Shown here one piece after another: positions 22,145 to 32,640 of a stretch of DNA of 64,000 nt. Each line of letters starts with the position of its first letter. The stretch's first letter is position 1. The notes below the pieces were generated by a model. That model saw only the letters and a list, made by a program, of their open reading frames with translations, was not told the origin of the DNA and did not search any database. The stretch is taken from positions 496,001 to 560,000 of the forward strand of contig BRON01000007.1 in NCBI GenBank assembly GCA_024345305.1, given 5' to 3'. Source of the DNA: Mrakia gelida (taxonomy: Eukaryota > Basidiomycota > Tremellomycetes > Cystofilobasidiales > Mrakiaceae). Made by a program: the position numbers and the translations under genes.

Positions 22145-25100
22145 ATGCGTTCTTGTTCTCTCTCGACTGTTGCCCTCCTTGGAGCCCTTGCTTCCTCGGT
22201 TTCTGCAGATGTCGCTCCTCAGTCTTTCGTGGTGAGTTGATCTCTCTGTCTTGTGTTCTCCCTTCCGAGCTCACTCGAGCTCCTTCCACGACCATCTCCT
22301 CGTTTCTCAAGCTCACCCCTTCCCCCTCCCTCTTGCTTTTGTGAAACCAGTCTACCTCTCTCAACGCTCCCTTCCTCGAGCAGTTCAACGACTCGTGAGT
22401 TTCGATATCTGTTGCTGAGAAAGGGTAGGGGAAAAGACGAGCTCGCTTTCCAACGTGCTCACCTCCTTCCTCCTCCTCCTCCCCTCCTTCTCGTCTCTTT
22501 CTGCAGCTGGGAGTCCCGTTGGTCCGCCTCCTCTGCTGTGAAGCAAACCCCCGTCGGCGGGGAGACCTTCTCTTACGTTGGAGTGTGGTCCGTCGAGGAG
22601 CCTACCGTTTTCCCTGGAATTCCTGGCGACAAAGGTCTCGTCATCAAGTCCAAAGCAGCTCACCATGCCATCTCAGCTGAGATCCTCCCAGCCATCAAGA
22701 TCGAGGACGGCAAACCTCTCGTCGTTCAGTACGAGACTAAGCTCCAGAAGGGACTGGAGTGTGGAGGAGCTTATGTGAAGCTGTTGAGCGAGGGAGAGGG
22801 AGATCTTAGTGCTGCTGAGTTCTCGGACAAGGTCAGTCTTCATCTCTCTCTCGTTTCTCCCTTTCTTTTTTTGATGGCGAGCAAGGGAAGGAACCGCCGA
22901 GGCTGACTCTCCTTATCCTTGTTTCTGTTCTACTAGACTCCCTTCACCATCATGTACGTTCGCCATCTCTTCTCTTCCAGCTCTTCCTCGAGCTCAGCTC
23001 ACCTCCTTTCCCCTCCTTCCCTCCTCCTTCAGGTTCGGTCCCGACAAGGTCAACACTGCTTCCCTCTCTCTTCCTTCTCTTCGACTCCTAGCTCGTACTG
23101 ACCACTTCTCGTTACTTGAGAAACACAGTGCGGAGCTACCAACAAGGTTCACTTTATCTTCAAGCACCTCAACCCCAAGACTGGAGAGTACGAAGAGAAG
23201 CACCTCACCGCCGCTCCTTCGCCCAAGATCACCAAGCTCTCGGCTCTCTACACTCTCATCGTCAAGTGAGTCCTACTCTCTTTCTATCCCTTCTCAAGGG
23301 CTCTGACTCGAGCTAGCTGCATCTCTAGTCGATGGCGGAACAGCTCGAGCTCCGAACTCAACTCCATCAGCTCCCTCCCTCCCTCCTTTCGCTCAAGCTG
23401 ACGCCTGGCCTTCCTTCCGCTCCTCAGCCCCGACAACACCTTCGAGATCCTCATCAACGACGTCTCGGCCAAGACCGGATCCCTCCTCGAGGACTTCGAG
23501 CCCGCCGTCAACCCTGCCAAAGAGATCGACGACCCCGAGGACTCGAAGCCTTCCACTTGGGTCGACGAGGCTAAGATCGTCGATCCTGAGGCTACCAAGC
23601 CTGAGGAGTGGAACGAGGACGCTCCTGCTCTTATCGTTGATACTGAGGTGAGTCTGAGGCGATGAAGGAGGAGGGAAGGAGAGGTGTTGAAGAGCGCAGA
23701 CTCCGAAGCGTCGAGCTGATCCCTTACTTCCCTTCTCGAACAGGCCACCATCCCCGAGGGATGGCTCGAGAACGAGCCCGATATCGTCGCCGACCCTGAT
23801 GCTGAGAAGCCTGAGGAGTGGGATGATGAGGAGGATGGTTCGTTCCACTTTCGCTGTCTCTCGACGCGACTCGTTTCGTTCCCTTCGACATCGAGCTCAC
23901 CTCCTTCCCCTTCTTCTCTCCTCCAGGTGACTGGATCGCCCCCTCCGTCTCCAACCCCGCTTGTGAGGACGCTCCCGGATGTGGACCTTGGTCTCAGTGA
24001 GTCCCTCCCCCTCCTCCCCCTTTCTCCTTTCCCTCCTCTCGCGTTCGTCCTCGAGCCGTCGAGCTCACCTCTCCCCCCCTCCCCTCCCCTTCTCTCGCAG
24101 GCCTCTGATCTCCAACCCCGAGTACAAGGGCAAGTGGTCCGCTCCTCTCATCGACAACCCCGAGTACAAGGGCATCTGGGCTCCTCAGAAGATCGCCAAC
24201 CCGGATTACTTCGAGGACCTCGAGCCTGCGAAGGGACTCACCGCCATCGGAGGAATCGGATTCGAGATTTGGACCATGACGGAGGATATGCTCTGTTAGT
24301 GTCCCTCTTTCTCTCGCCGCTTGGTGCGAACGAGCGCTGACTTGCTTCCCCTTTCGTTTCGTTCCGTCCAGTCGATAACATCTACGTGTTCGTCGTCGCG
24401 CGACTCCCTTTGTCTTCCTCCCTTCGTTCTCGACTCGACTCGAGCTGACCTTCTCTTCGCTCTTCGATCGAAAACAGCGGACACTCCATCGCCGATGCCA
24501 AAGCCCTTGCCGCTGAGACCTTCCACGTCAAGTACGAGATCGAGAAGGCCGCGGAGAAGGCTGCTCTCGACGAGGACGACGACGAGCTCGTTGGAGGAAA
24601 CAAGGCTGCTAGGTGGCAGGACCTCGTCGTCTCCAAGTACGAGGAGGGGGTTGAGCTTGCTTACGAGTTCATTGGTGAGTACGGAAGCGCTTCTTGAGTT
24701 GAAGGGGGTGGGCGAGGGAGAGGGGACGGGACGAGAGAAGACGAGACGAGACGAGAGTGAGAACTGACCGCTTCCTTTTCTCGAACGCAGAGCACGCCAA
24801 GACCAAGGGAGCTAGGTCCGCCGTCGAGGAGTACCCTTCGGTTGCTGGAACTTTCCTCGTCTCGTTGATGACTCTTCTCGGATCCATCGGAGCTGTGAGT
24901 TCTTGCCTTTTCTTCGCGACGACTCGACGCGTCTCCTCCCTTCCTTCTCTCTTCTCCTCCCTCCTCCTCCCCCCTAACTAACCTCTCCTCCCCCTCTCCT
25001 TCGTCGCATCAGCTCATCACCTACTACGTCGTCGAAGACCAGAACGCTCCCGCTCCCGCCGTCGTCCCCAAGAAGGTCACCCCCGTCCCTGCCGCTCTCC

Positions 25101-25225
25101 CCGCCGTCGTTGGATCCTCGGCTGAGGCCACTCCCGTCGTGGAGGTTACGACCACCAAGGACGGAGAGACCGTTCCTGTTCAGGAGGCGTTGTTGAAGCA
25201 GAGAAAGGGGAAGGGAAAGGATTAG
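22145..25225 (+). CDS. Calnexin, ER lectin chaperone
   Basis: About ten exons from ATG 22145 to TAG 25223-25225. The signal peptide is [21 protein letters not shown]. The lumenal lectin domain includes [26 protein letters not shown] and FGPDK / [20 protein letters not shown]. The P-domain has repeated motifs of both classes: [39 protein letters not shown], then [22 protein letters not shown] and NPDYFED. A single transmembrane helix ([21 protein letters not shown], split by an intron) precedes a basic cytosolic tail ending KQRKGKGKD, suited to ER retention. Calnexin binds monoglucosylated N-glycans and retains misfolded glycoproteins. The length is normal for a fungal calnexin and the gene appears intact. 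A UPRE-like site at 21894 suggests Hac1-type control. Confidence 0.97.
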
Positions 25226-25679
25226 GCGTGAAACACGACGAGGAGAGACGGAAGTGGGAGATGGGGAGGGTGATGGGAGATGGGAGCGGGAGGAGAGGGG
25301 AGGTAGGAGAGGATGTGAGGGGAGAGATCATTCGATGTGAGAAAAATGCCAATATTTCGTTCTAGCTTTTTTGCGTTTCGTTGGGGTGGGAGAGAGAGGG
25401 TGAGAGGGAGGGAGACGCGCGACGAGCTCGAAACTCGCGTCGCGCAGACTGAGCCTTCCTTTTCTCCGCGCTCGAGTTCCGGAGATCCGTTGATCCACGA
25501 GGAGATTTTCGCATCTCTCTGCAGCACAGCTCGTAGGCCGCCTCTCCTCTTACGTACTTCCCAACGGCTCTTCACTTCCAGCAAAACACCCCTCTCTCGA
25601 GTCGCTTGTGGTCATCACCTCCACCTCCTCTTCTTCCTTTCTTCCCCCAACCACATCCCACCCCAACCCAAACACAGCC
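25226..25679. other. Intergenic, calnexin 3' UTR to P450 promoter
   Basis: About 450 bases. It is purine-rich after the calnexin stop and pyrimidine/CA-rich (25600-25679) before the P450 start. No gene seen. Confidence 0.5.
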
Positions 25680-28052
25680 ATGTCCCTCATCCTCTACACC
25701 CTCCTCTCCTCCCTCGCTCTCTACCTAACCCTCTACCTCCTCCGTCCTCGCCCCATCCCCGGAATCCCCTCAACTCCCTACTCCCTCCCTTTCCTCGGAC
25801 TCGGTCACCTCCCTTCGATGGTTTCCCACTTCGCTAGAGAACGAAACGTCGGTCCGTGGCTCGAGATGTTCCCGATGTTGTTGGCGGAGAGGCAGTTGAG
25901 TCAGTTTTTGATGATGAGAACGCCTGTGTGAGTGGATGAGACAAGAGCAGAGCGAGGGAGGGAGAGAGAAGAGAGGGACTGACAAGGTGGGTTTGGGTTG
26001 GGGTTGGGGTTGGGGACAGACTCGTAGCGGCTGATATCGAGATGATCAAGTTTGTGAATGGTTCGAAGGATTGGGATACGGCTGATATGGCTATTGAGGT
26101 GAGTTGGGCGAGGGATTGTTCGAGACGAGCGAAGAGCTGGGGAGCGAGACGCGTCGCTGAACCTCTCCTGCTCTTGCTTTGTCTTGCATCCTTGAAGCTC
26201 TTCAAAGGAGTCATTCCGAAGTCTATGCTTTCCAACAAGACTGGTGAGTCAGAAACTTCTCACTTGTAGCTTGAAGAAGCTGCTGACTCGAGCGACGCGT
26301 TCGTTTTCAATGGGCCACTCGTCAACTTCCATCGACGCGCTTTCGCCTACGTTCGTTCTTCCTCGTTCCCTTCTGCTCATTCACTTCCATCGTAGCAGCT
26401 TACCTCTCGTACTTTCAGTCCTCTTCAGACATTCCTCAACCTGACGGCCTCGGTCTTCAACTCGCACTGCAAGATCTTGCTCAAGGAGTTCGACGCGAGA
26501 TCTCGATCTGAAGCAGAGGAGGAGAGTTCGTTCTTCCCTTCAATGGCTCGTCTCGAGGGTCTTGGAACCAACGTCGTGAGTTCCATCTTGAGAGACTGCG
26601 AGAAAGAGAGAGAAACGAAGCAACTGACGGCTTTGTTTCGTTTCGTCGACGCAAGATGGCCGAGCTCCTGTACGGCGACTACGACGAACAGCTCCTTCCG
26701 GAAAGCCTCACATCCTGACCGAGGACTTCATCACCATCATGAGCGTAAGTTGAGCCTCGCTTGCCACTCTTCTAAGCCTTCGGATCCAAACGCTGACCTT
26801 TTTCTCGACGCGTCGTGTTGTCGACTCCCCTCGTCGTCAGACCACGTCTTCTGGCCCTTTCAACGATATCGCTTCCTGGATCAAGCGTCAGCATCCCTCC
26901 TTCAAAGCCGCGCGTGATAGGAACATCGCCTACGTAGCTGATCGACTCGAGAAGGCGAGGACGAAGATCCGAGGAGGTGGGGAGATTGAGAGCGTCGGTT
27001 CAATGGTGAGTAGCACTGTTCGCCTCTCCCATGTCTCCGAATTTTCCAGCTTGAGAGACAAGCGCTGCTAAACCTTGTCGCTTTGCTCCTGTTGTAGATC
27101 GACATCATCTCAAGGCAGGAAGCGAAAGACGGGGAGGGTCAAGTCATGCCGGAGGAGGAGCCTCGAAACGAGTTGACTGCCTGTGAGCGTCTTCTTCTTG
27201 AGCATCTCTGCTCCTGTCTTCGTCAACTAAATTATTTGCTCTTGCAGTCATGTTCGCCGGAGCCGAAACCTCGAGGTTCGTTCCGTTCAGATCTTGAATC
27301 GCCGGTGCTTGACCTTTGACGCGTCGCTGACGGGGTCCTCTTCTTTCTCCCAGCACGTCGCAGCTCTGGGTGAGTCCGCCATTCCACGCCTTGTAACAAG
27401 TAGCTGACAGGATCTCTCCGTCTCCTCCAGATCCTCAAATTTCTCAGCGAGAACCCCGAAGTTCAACGACGACTTCACGACGAGCTTGTTCGAGCTTTAC
27501 CCTCTCCCGACGAGCGACCTCCTACTCTCGACGACGTCCACCCTGTTTCTACGCCTTGTGAGCACCTCTTTATCTCGTCGTAAATCCATTCAGTCACTGA
27601 CCGTCTCTCCCTGCTCGTACCGTTTCTCGAAATCAGACTTCGAAGCCGTCGTCCAAGAATGCTCAAGACTTGCTCAATCCGTCAACTTCACTGATAGACA
27701 AGGTTCGTATCTGTCGTCCTTCACTCCAACTACATCAGATCTCTTTCACCTTTTCGAAACTGATTCTCTCGCTCCTTCGCTCATTCCTCGTCTCGATCTC
27801 GAACGCGTCGCCCTCGACCCTCCAGCCCTCTGCAAAACGACCCTCTTCGGCCCCAACGGCGAGGAGTATCTCATCCCAGCTGGTACCCAGATCTTCCTCC
27901 TCAACGGCTGGGCAACGAGACATCAACATCCTGATTCGGAGGACTTCCGACCCGAGAGATGGCTCGACGAGAAGCGAGAGTACGACGGAGAGGATCACGA
28001 GGAAGCCGGACAGGAACTGGGTTGGGTTGAGGAGATGGGAAGAGATGCCTGA
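25680..28052 (+). pseudogene. Cytochrome P450, frameshifted and lacking the heme-binding cysteine loop
   Basis: ATG 25680 starts an N-terminal membrane anchor (MSLILYTLLSSLALYLTLYL) with a basic/proline hinge RPRPIPGIPS. Exons give recognisable P450 landmarks: the I-helix FMFAGAETSTSQLW, the K-helix ExxR in YFEAVVQECSRLA, IPAGTQIFLLNGWATRHQHP and the PERF-type FRPERW. Two defects are visible. In the exon at 26656-26752, MAELLYGDYDEQLLPESLTS hits a TGA, while the continuation ILTEDFITIMS is in another frame. After FRPERWLDEKREYDGEDHEE the frame ends at 28050-28052 with no FxxGxRxCxG motif, and I find none in any frame downstream to 28360. Without the cysteine thiolate ligand it cannot be a normal monooxygenase. 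I read it as a decaying P450 gene; sequence error could explain the frameshift but not easily the absent loop. Confidence 0.8.
25992..26015. repeat. Short TTGGGG tandem repeat in a P450 intron
   Basis: TTTGGG followed by three TTGGGG units just upstream of an intron acceptor. G-rich on the sense strand, so it could form a quadruplex in DNA or pre-mRNA. Confidence 0.8.
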
Positions 28053-28358
28053 GGCGATGGTTGGTGGGCAGAAGAGGTGAGGGGTGGGAGGAAGAGATGT
28101 GTACACCTTTTTTGCGCCTGATTAGCGACGTTCATGAACTCATGGGATGAGGGTACAGAGGGCGGAGAGGAAGACGAAAGCGTCGTCGACGCGTCTTTTT
28201 TCAATCCTCGAGTCGCTTCCCTTTCCTGCGAAGCGAGATGAACCTGGAGCGAACTCTCTCGGGGACGGAAAGATCGGATCACACTACTGCATGACTATTC
28301 GTTCAAAGATAAGAAAGGCTACACTACCGGCTCCTTCACGAAGCTGGCTCGCTGCAGC
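28053..28358. other. Convergent intergenic region
   Basis: About 300 bases between the damaged P450 and the 3' end of Fip1. It carries one GACGCGTC copy at 28188. No gene seen. Confidence 0.5.
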
Positions 28359-31300
28359 CTAGCGACGTCTCGACGACGACGAACTGCCCGTCTCCTCCTG
28401 ATCCTCAACTGCCGTGGATCGTCGTCTGTAGCTGCAGGATTCGAGCCGAGTCGAGTGGATCGAAGGGAGGAAGGAAGGGAAGAAAGAGAGAGAGAGAGAG
28501 TCAGCAAGACGAAGAACGAATCACTTCTCGTGCGGACAAGCGAAACAAAAACGAAGTGAAGCCAAAACTCACATCTCATGCTCCTCCTCCTCCCCATCCC
28601 CACCCTCCTGAATCGTCTCACTCCTACTCCCACCCTCTCGTCTACTACTACTCCCATGCGACCTCGACGACCCACTCTTCGACGAACTCTCCCTCTCTCC
28701 ACTCCTCCTCGAACTCGACCTCCCCTCCTCTCCACTCCTCCTCGAGCTCGAACTCGAACTCTCCTTCCTCTCCGACCCCCCACCTGTCCTCGAACTCGAA
28801 CTCCTCGAAGACTTCCCCTCCCTATCCCTCTCTCTATCCCTATCTCTCTCCCTATCCCTCTCCCTCACACTCCCACTCTCCCTATCCCTATCCCCCCTCG
28901 GCGAGCGACTCCTCGACCTCCCACTCCTCCGACTCGAGCTCCTCCTGTCTGAATCGTCTCGGTCTCGATCTCGATCGCGGTGGTCGGAGTGATGAGGGGA
29001 TCCGTTAGGTGTGAGACCGTAGTCGAGTCCGTCGACTTGGGCGGAGAAGTCTCTGTCGAGGTCTTTTTTAGGTGCGTTGCGAGGTCCTTTGGGGACGTTG
29101 GGAGGGAGGACTCGGTTGATGGGGGAAGCGGATGGGACGACTCCAGGTTGAAGGGGTTGTTGTTGGGCGTTGGGGTTGAGAGCGTTGGGAGATCCTGCGA
29201 CGGCGACGGCGGGGGCGGCAGAGCCGAGGTGGGAGGAGGGACCGGTGGGGGGGACGATACCTGGGAGAGTCGAAGGTGAGACGAGAGAGCAAAGCAAAGG
29301 GAAGAGAGAGTCGAGAAGCGATCAGCAAAGAGAATCGAAGACGGACGAACGGACGCGCGCGACTTCGAGACGAAACGAAAACAAAAAGATGAGACGAACC
29401 AGCTCCTCCCCTTCCCCTAATCGCAGTACCTCCACCAAACGCTCCTCGTCCTCCTCGTCCACGGAAGAAAGGTTGAGCTCCTCCTCGAGGAGCACCAGGA
29501 GGTCCAGGTCGAACTCCTCCTTGCTGCTGTTGCTGCTGCATCTGCTGTTGCTGTTGCTGGAAGAAGTTCTGCTGTTGCTGCTGTTGGAGTTGTTGTTGCT
29601 GCTGCATCATCATTTGGTTGGGGTCGCTCTGTTTCAACCGAACGGAGGAAAGAGAAAGAGGGAAGGGAGGGAAGGGAGTCAGCGAAGAAAGAGAGAGAAC
29701 GTTTCGAGCGAGCTCGACGCGTTCCTGATCGAGGAAGAAAAGGGACGACTCACGAGCGACGCATCAAACTCTCCTCCTCCACCAGCTCCAGCGTTGGGCA
29801 CTCCTCCTCCTCCCTCTCCAGACTGATCCTGTCCAGACATGTCGGCTGAAAGTTCGTTCGCGAAACGAAACCCAGAAAGAAAGCAAAAACGTCATGTCGT
29901 CAGGTTTCGTTCGTCCTCGTTCGTCTCGTCTCGCTCGTGAATACAACCCAGCCCTTCCCCTCCTTCCTTCTACCTCCTCCTTCGTTCGTGCGTTATGAAA
30001 AGAAACCGTATGAACCTCTAGGACCCGTAGGCATTCCCGCTCCTCCGCCGTTCGCCTGCTGCTGACCAGCCATCATCCCTCCTCCCTCCATCCCCCCGAA
30101 CTGTCCTCCTCCGAAGTTGTTCTGAGCGCCGGGGAACTGCTGCTGCTGTTGTTGCTGGGAGAACATCATCATCTGCTGTTGCTGCTCGAGGGAGAGTTGT
30201 TGTTGTTGGTTGGGGAACTGCTGTTGGGGTTGGAACTGGTTGAAGCCCATTTGTTGTTGTTGAGACATCTGGAGGAAGAGCGAGCGAGGAAGGAAGAGGA
30301 GAAAGGGAGGTGGGTGTGAGTTTCGGACCGAGTGAGGGGAGAGGAGAGATCTCGTCTTGAGATCAAGAGAGTAGCGAGCGAGGGAAGCAAGAACGAAGCG
30401 AGGAAAGGGAGGAAAGAGAGAAACGCGAAACTCGACTCACCATTCCCAACCCATCTACCATCTCGTTCATCTCCCTCCTCCTCCTCACATACGCCGTCCA
30501 CGTCATCTCATCGAACCCGTAGTTGAACCAATCCGAGATGTCCGACCCAGGTATCCGCCAGTCCTTCTTGTCGAGCTGATCGAGATCGATCTCGAAGATG
30601 GACCTTCCGTCGGGGAGGATCCCAGCTGCTGCCAGGTCGATGGGTTGATCCGACGCGGGAGCGAGAGCGACGGGGAGGTTGGAAAGAGAGTTGGCTGCGG
30701 CTCCGTTGGTAGGGACGGCAGCGGTGGTGGGAGTGGAGGAGGAAGGTTGAGCTTGAGCTTGGGAAGGGTCGGGAGGAGGTTGACCTGCTGCTGCTGCTGC
30801 TGCTATCGCTTGCTGATGAGCTTGGTAGGCTTGTTGAGCTTGGAGGTGAGGTGGGAGGAGAGCGTATTGTTCTTGAATCTGTTGTTGACTCTGAGCTGGA
30901 GCGTGGACGACCGAACGAGGAGCTGAGCCTGGGAGGAGGGGAGTAGTAGCGGAGGGTCGAAGGGAGGGAGTGTATTCGGTTGTGGGTTGAATTCCGGTGA
31001 GGAAGGCGGCTGGAGGAAGGAAGAGAGGGGGGTGGGGAGGAGGGTTAGTGATGAAAGTCGAGGATGATCTCGAGTTCGAACGAGACCGAGGGCTCGACCA
31101 CCCGTGCTCGACGACCGACTGAGGGAAGGGAAGGAAGGAAAGGAGAGCTCACTCGAACGGGGAGGTGCTCCTGGAACGACTTTTGACGCTCCCAGACCAT
31201 GTCCTACGATCACAGCCTTGGCAGCGGATGGATTCCTGTAGAGAGATGAGATGGTTAGCTTCCGATGTATACAAAAATGGGAGCAGAGAAGGCTCACCGA

Positions 31301-31799
31301 AGATCGAGGACTCGTCCTGCCGTCGGGTCGAGAACGATCTCGAGGTCCTGAAGGGAAGGAAGGAAGGTGTGGTCAGCTCTGTCTTGTGGTCTCGTTCAAA
31401 GACAGTATAGACTCACATCATCTGAATCTGACTCGTCCTCTTCATCCTCCTCTTCCTCCTCTTCTTCCTCGCCCTGAGCTGCTGTCTCGACAGACTGAGC
31501 GCCGTTGGAGGTTGAAGGAGCTGCTGTCGAAGAGTCGACGTGAACGACGTCCACTCCTCCAGCGAGGGTAGCGAAAGGGTCGTCGTCGTCTACAGGAGCG
31601 AGAGATCCAGCAGCTGAGGTCGTCGGTGGTGGGGGCGGGGGAGCAGCAGATCTGAGAGGGAGAAGAGGAAGGGGAAGGAGGTCAGCTCGACTTGACGTTT
31701 GAAGAAACCCAACGAGAGAAGGACTGACGTTGAGGCTTTGGGTGCTTCATCTCCGTAGAGGAAAGCGTCGTCATCGTAATCCACTTCGTCACCGTCCAT
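28359..31799 (-). CDS. fip1: Fip1-like pre-mRNA polyadenylation factor with polyQ and RD-rich tail
   Basis: ATG 31799 (MDGDEVDYDDDAFLYGDE), TAG 28359-28361, about nine exons. The acidic N-terminus (SDSDD stretch near 31440) is typical of Fip1 and binds poly(A) polymerase in other species. The diagnostic Fip1 motif is at about 30440-30580: WRIPGSDISDWFNYGFDEMT, followed by WTAYVRRR. Next come two long glutamine-rich segments (30130-30270 and 29515-29610), RG-rich sequence (RGRGGRGAFGGGTAIRGRGG), and an RD/RE/RS-rich tail (28700-28990). The protein ends SSSSSRRR. Fip1 links poly(A) polymerase, CPSF/CPF and RNA in the nucleus. Budding yeast Fip1 is short; this one has the animal-like arginine-aspartate tail plus prion-like polyQ. 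It is divergently transcribed from Not1. Confidence 0.9.
28700..28990. repeat. Degenerate repeat encoding RD/RE/RS-rich Fip1 tail
   Basis: Tandem imperfect CTCCCTAT / CTCGAACT-type units, read on the minus strand as RDRER, RDRDRD and SSSRR. This is low-complexity coding sequence, not a mobile element. Confidence 0.6.
29515..29612. repeat. CTG/TTG trinucleotide repeat encoding polyglutamine (Fip1)
   Basis: Runs of CTG/TTG on the plus strand, read on the minus strand as CAG/CAA glutamine codons interrupted by N, F and M. A similar tract lies at 30140-30265 in the same gene. Mixed CAG/CAA usage favours selection for glutamine rather than recent slippage alone. Confidence 0.7.
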
Positions 31800-32640
31800 C
31801 GTAGAGAAGAGAAAGGAGAAGGAGAAAGGGGAAGGGAGAGGGAGGTGGAGGGTCGTAGCGAGAAGGGAGAGCAGAGGTCAACTTCAACGACTTCGATTTC
31901 TGGGTCCGTGTTTGGGCGTCACTTCGGTCCTCTCGGCAAGATTTTCAGAGGCAGTTGTTGTGCCCATCGAGTTATTCGGAAGAAGGAAAAACCCATTCTG
32001 AGAAAAAATCTGCCTCGGAGAGAAAACAGGCGACTCGGGACGGAGGAGATGAAGATCGCGCGTCGAGAGCGAGGACGGACAGCTTGCCTCTCTGTTTTCG
32101 CTGGCAAGAGGATAGAGTTTGCAACAGGCGAGTAGCGAAGATATCTAGGAGTCAACTAGAGCTCTTAGGGAGCAAGCTTTGCTCGGGAGTCGGCGACGAA
32201 GGCAGAAGAGACGAGTCGGCCGACCTCTTCGCGCTCCTTCACTTGCGATCTAGGCCGTCCGAATCCAAATTTTTGACAGGTTTTGCGCGGACTGATTACA
32301 TCTCATACTAGGTCGACTAGTCACATCTCACAGATCAGGTTTCTCTGTTGAGGAAGGTGAGGGTTCGGAGGCACGAGCTCTTCTTGATCTCTTCCGTCCT
32401 TTTCGACGAACTCTTCTGACTTCCACCTTTCACCTCCTTCTCTCTCCCTTCCTTCCCCTTCCTTCCCTCTTCCCCCCTCCGCTCCCCCTCGTTCTCTCCG
32501 TGGCCGCGCCTGTATCCCCTAAGCAGCATCGATCCATACCAAAGGAATCCCCATACCCCTCCAAAAGGAATCGTCGTTCACCCTCGCTCGCTCGTCCTCC
32601 TTCCTTCCTCCCCTCCCCTTCCCCCTCCTCCCGTAGATCG
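31800..32640. promoter_or_regulatory. Shared divergent promoter Fip1 / Not1
   Basis: These 841 bases lie between the Fip1 ATG and the likely Not1 ATG, with a pyrimidine-rich stretch at 32400-32640 on the Not1 side. I see no other gene, and no convincing tRNA in 32040-32300. Confidence 0.6.

Noticed and set aside
25992..26015. Interstitial telomere
   Set aside because: Only three perfect units, and the species telomere repeat is unknown.
32040..32300. Possible tRNA or ncRNA between Fip1 and Not1
   Set aside because: No convincing cloverleaf, A-box/B-box pair or GGTTCGAATCC-type arm seen.
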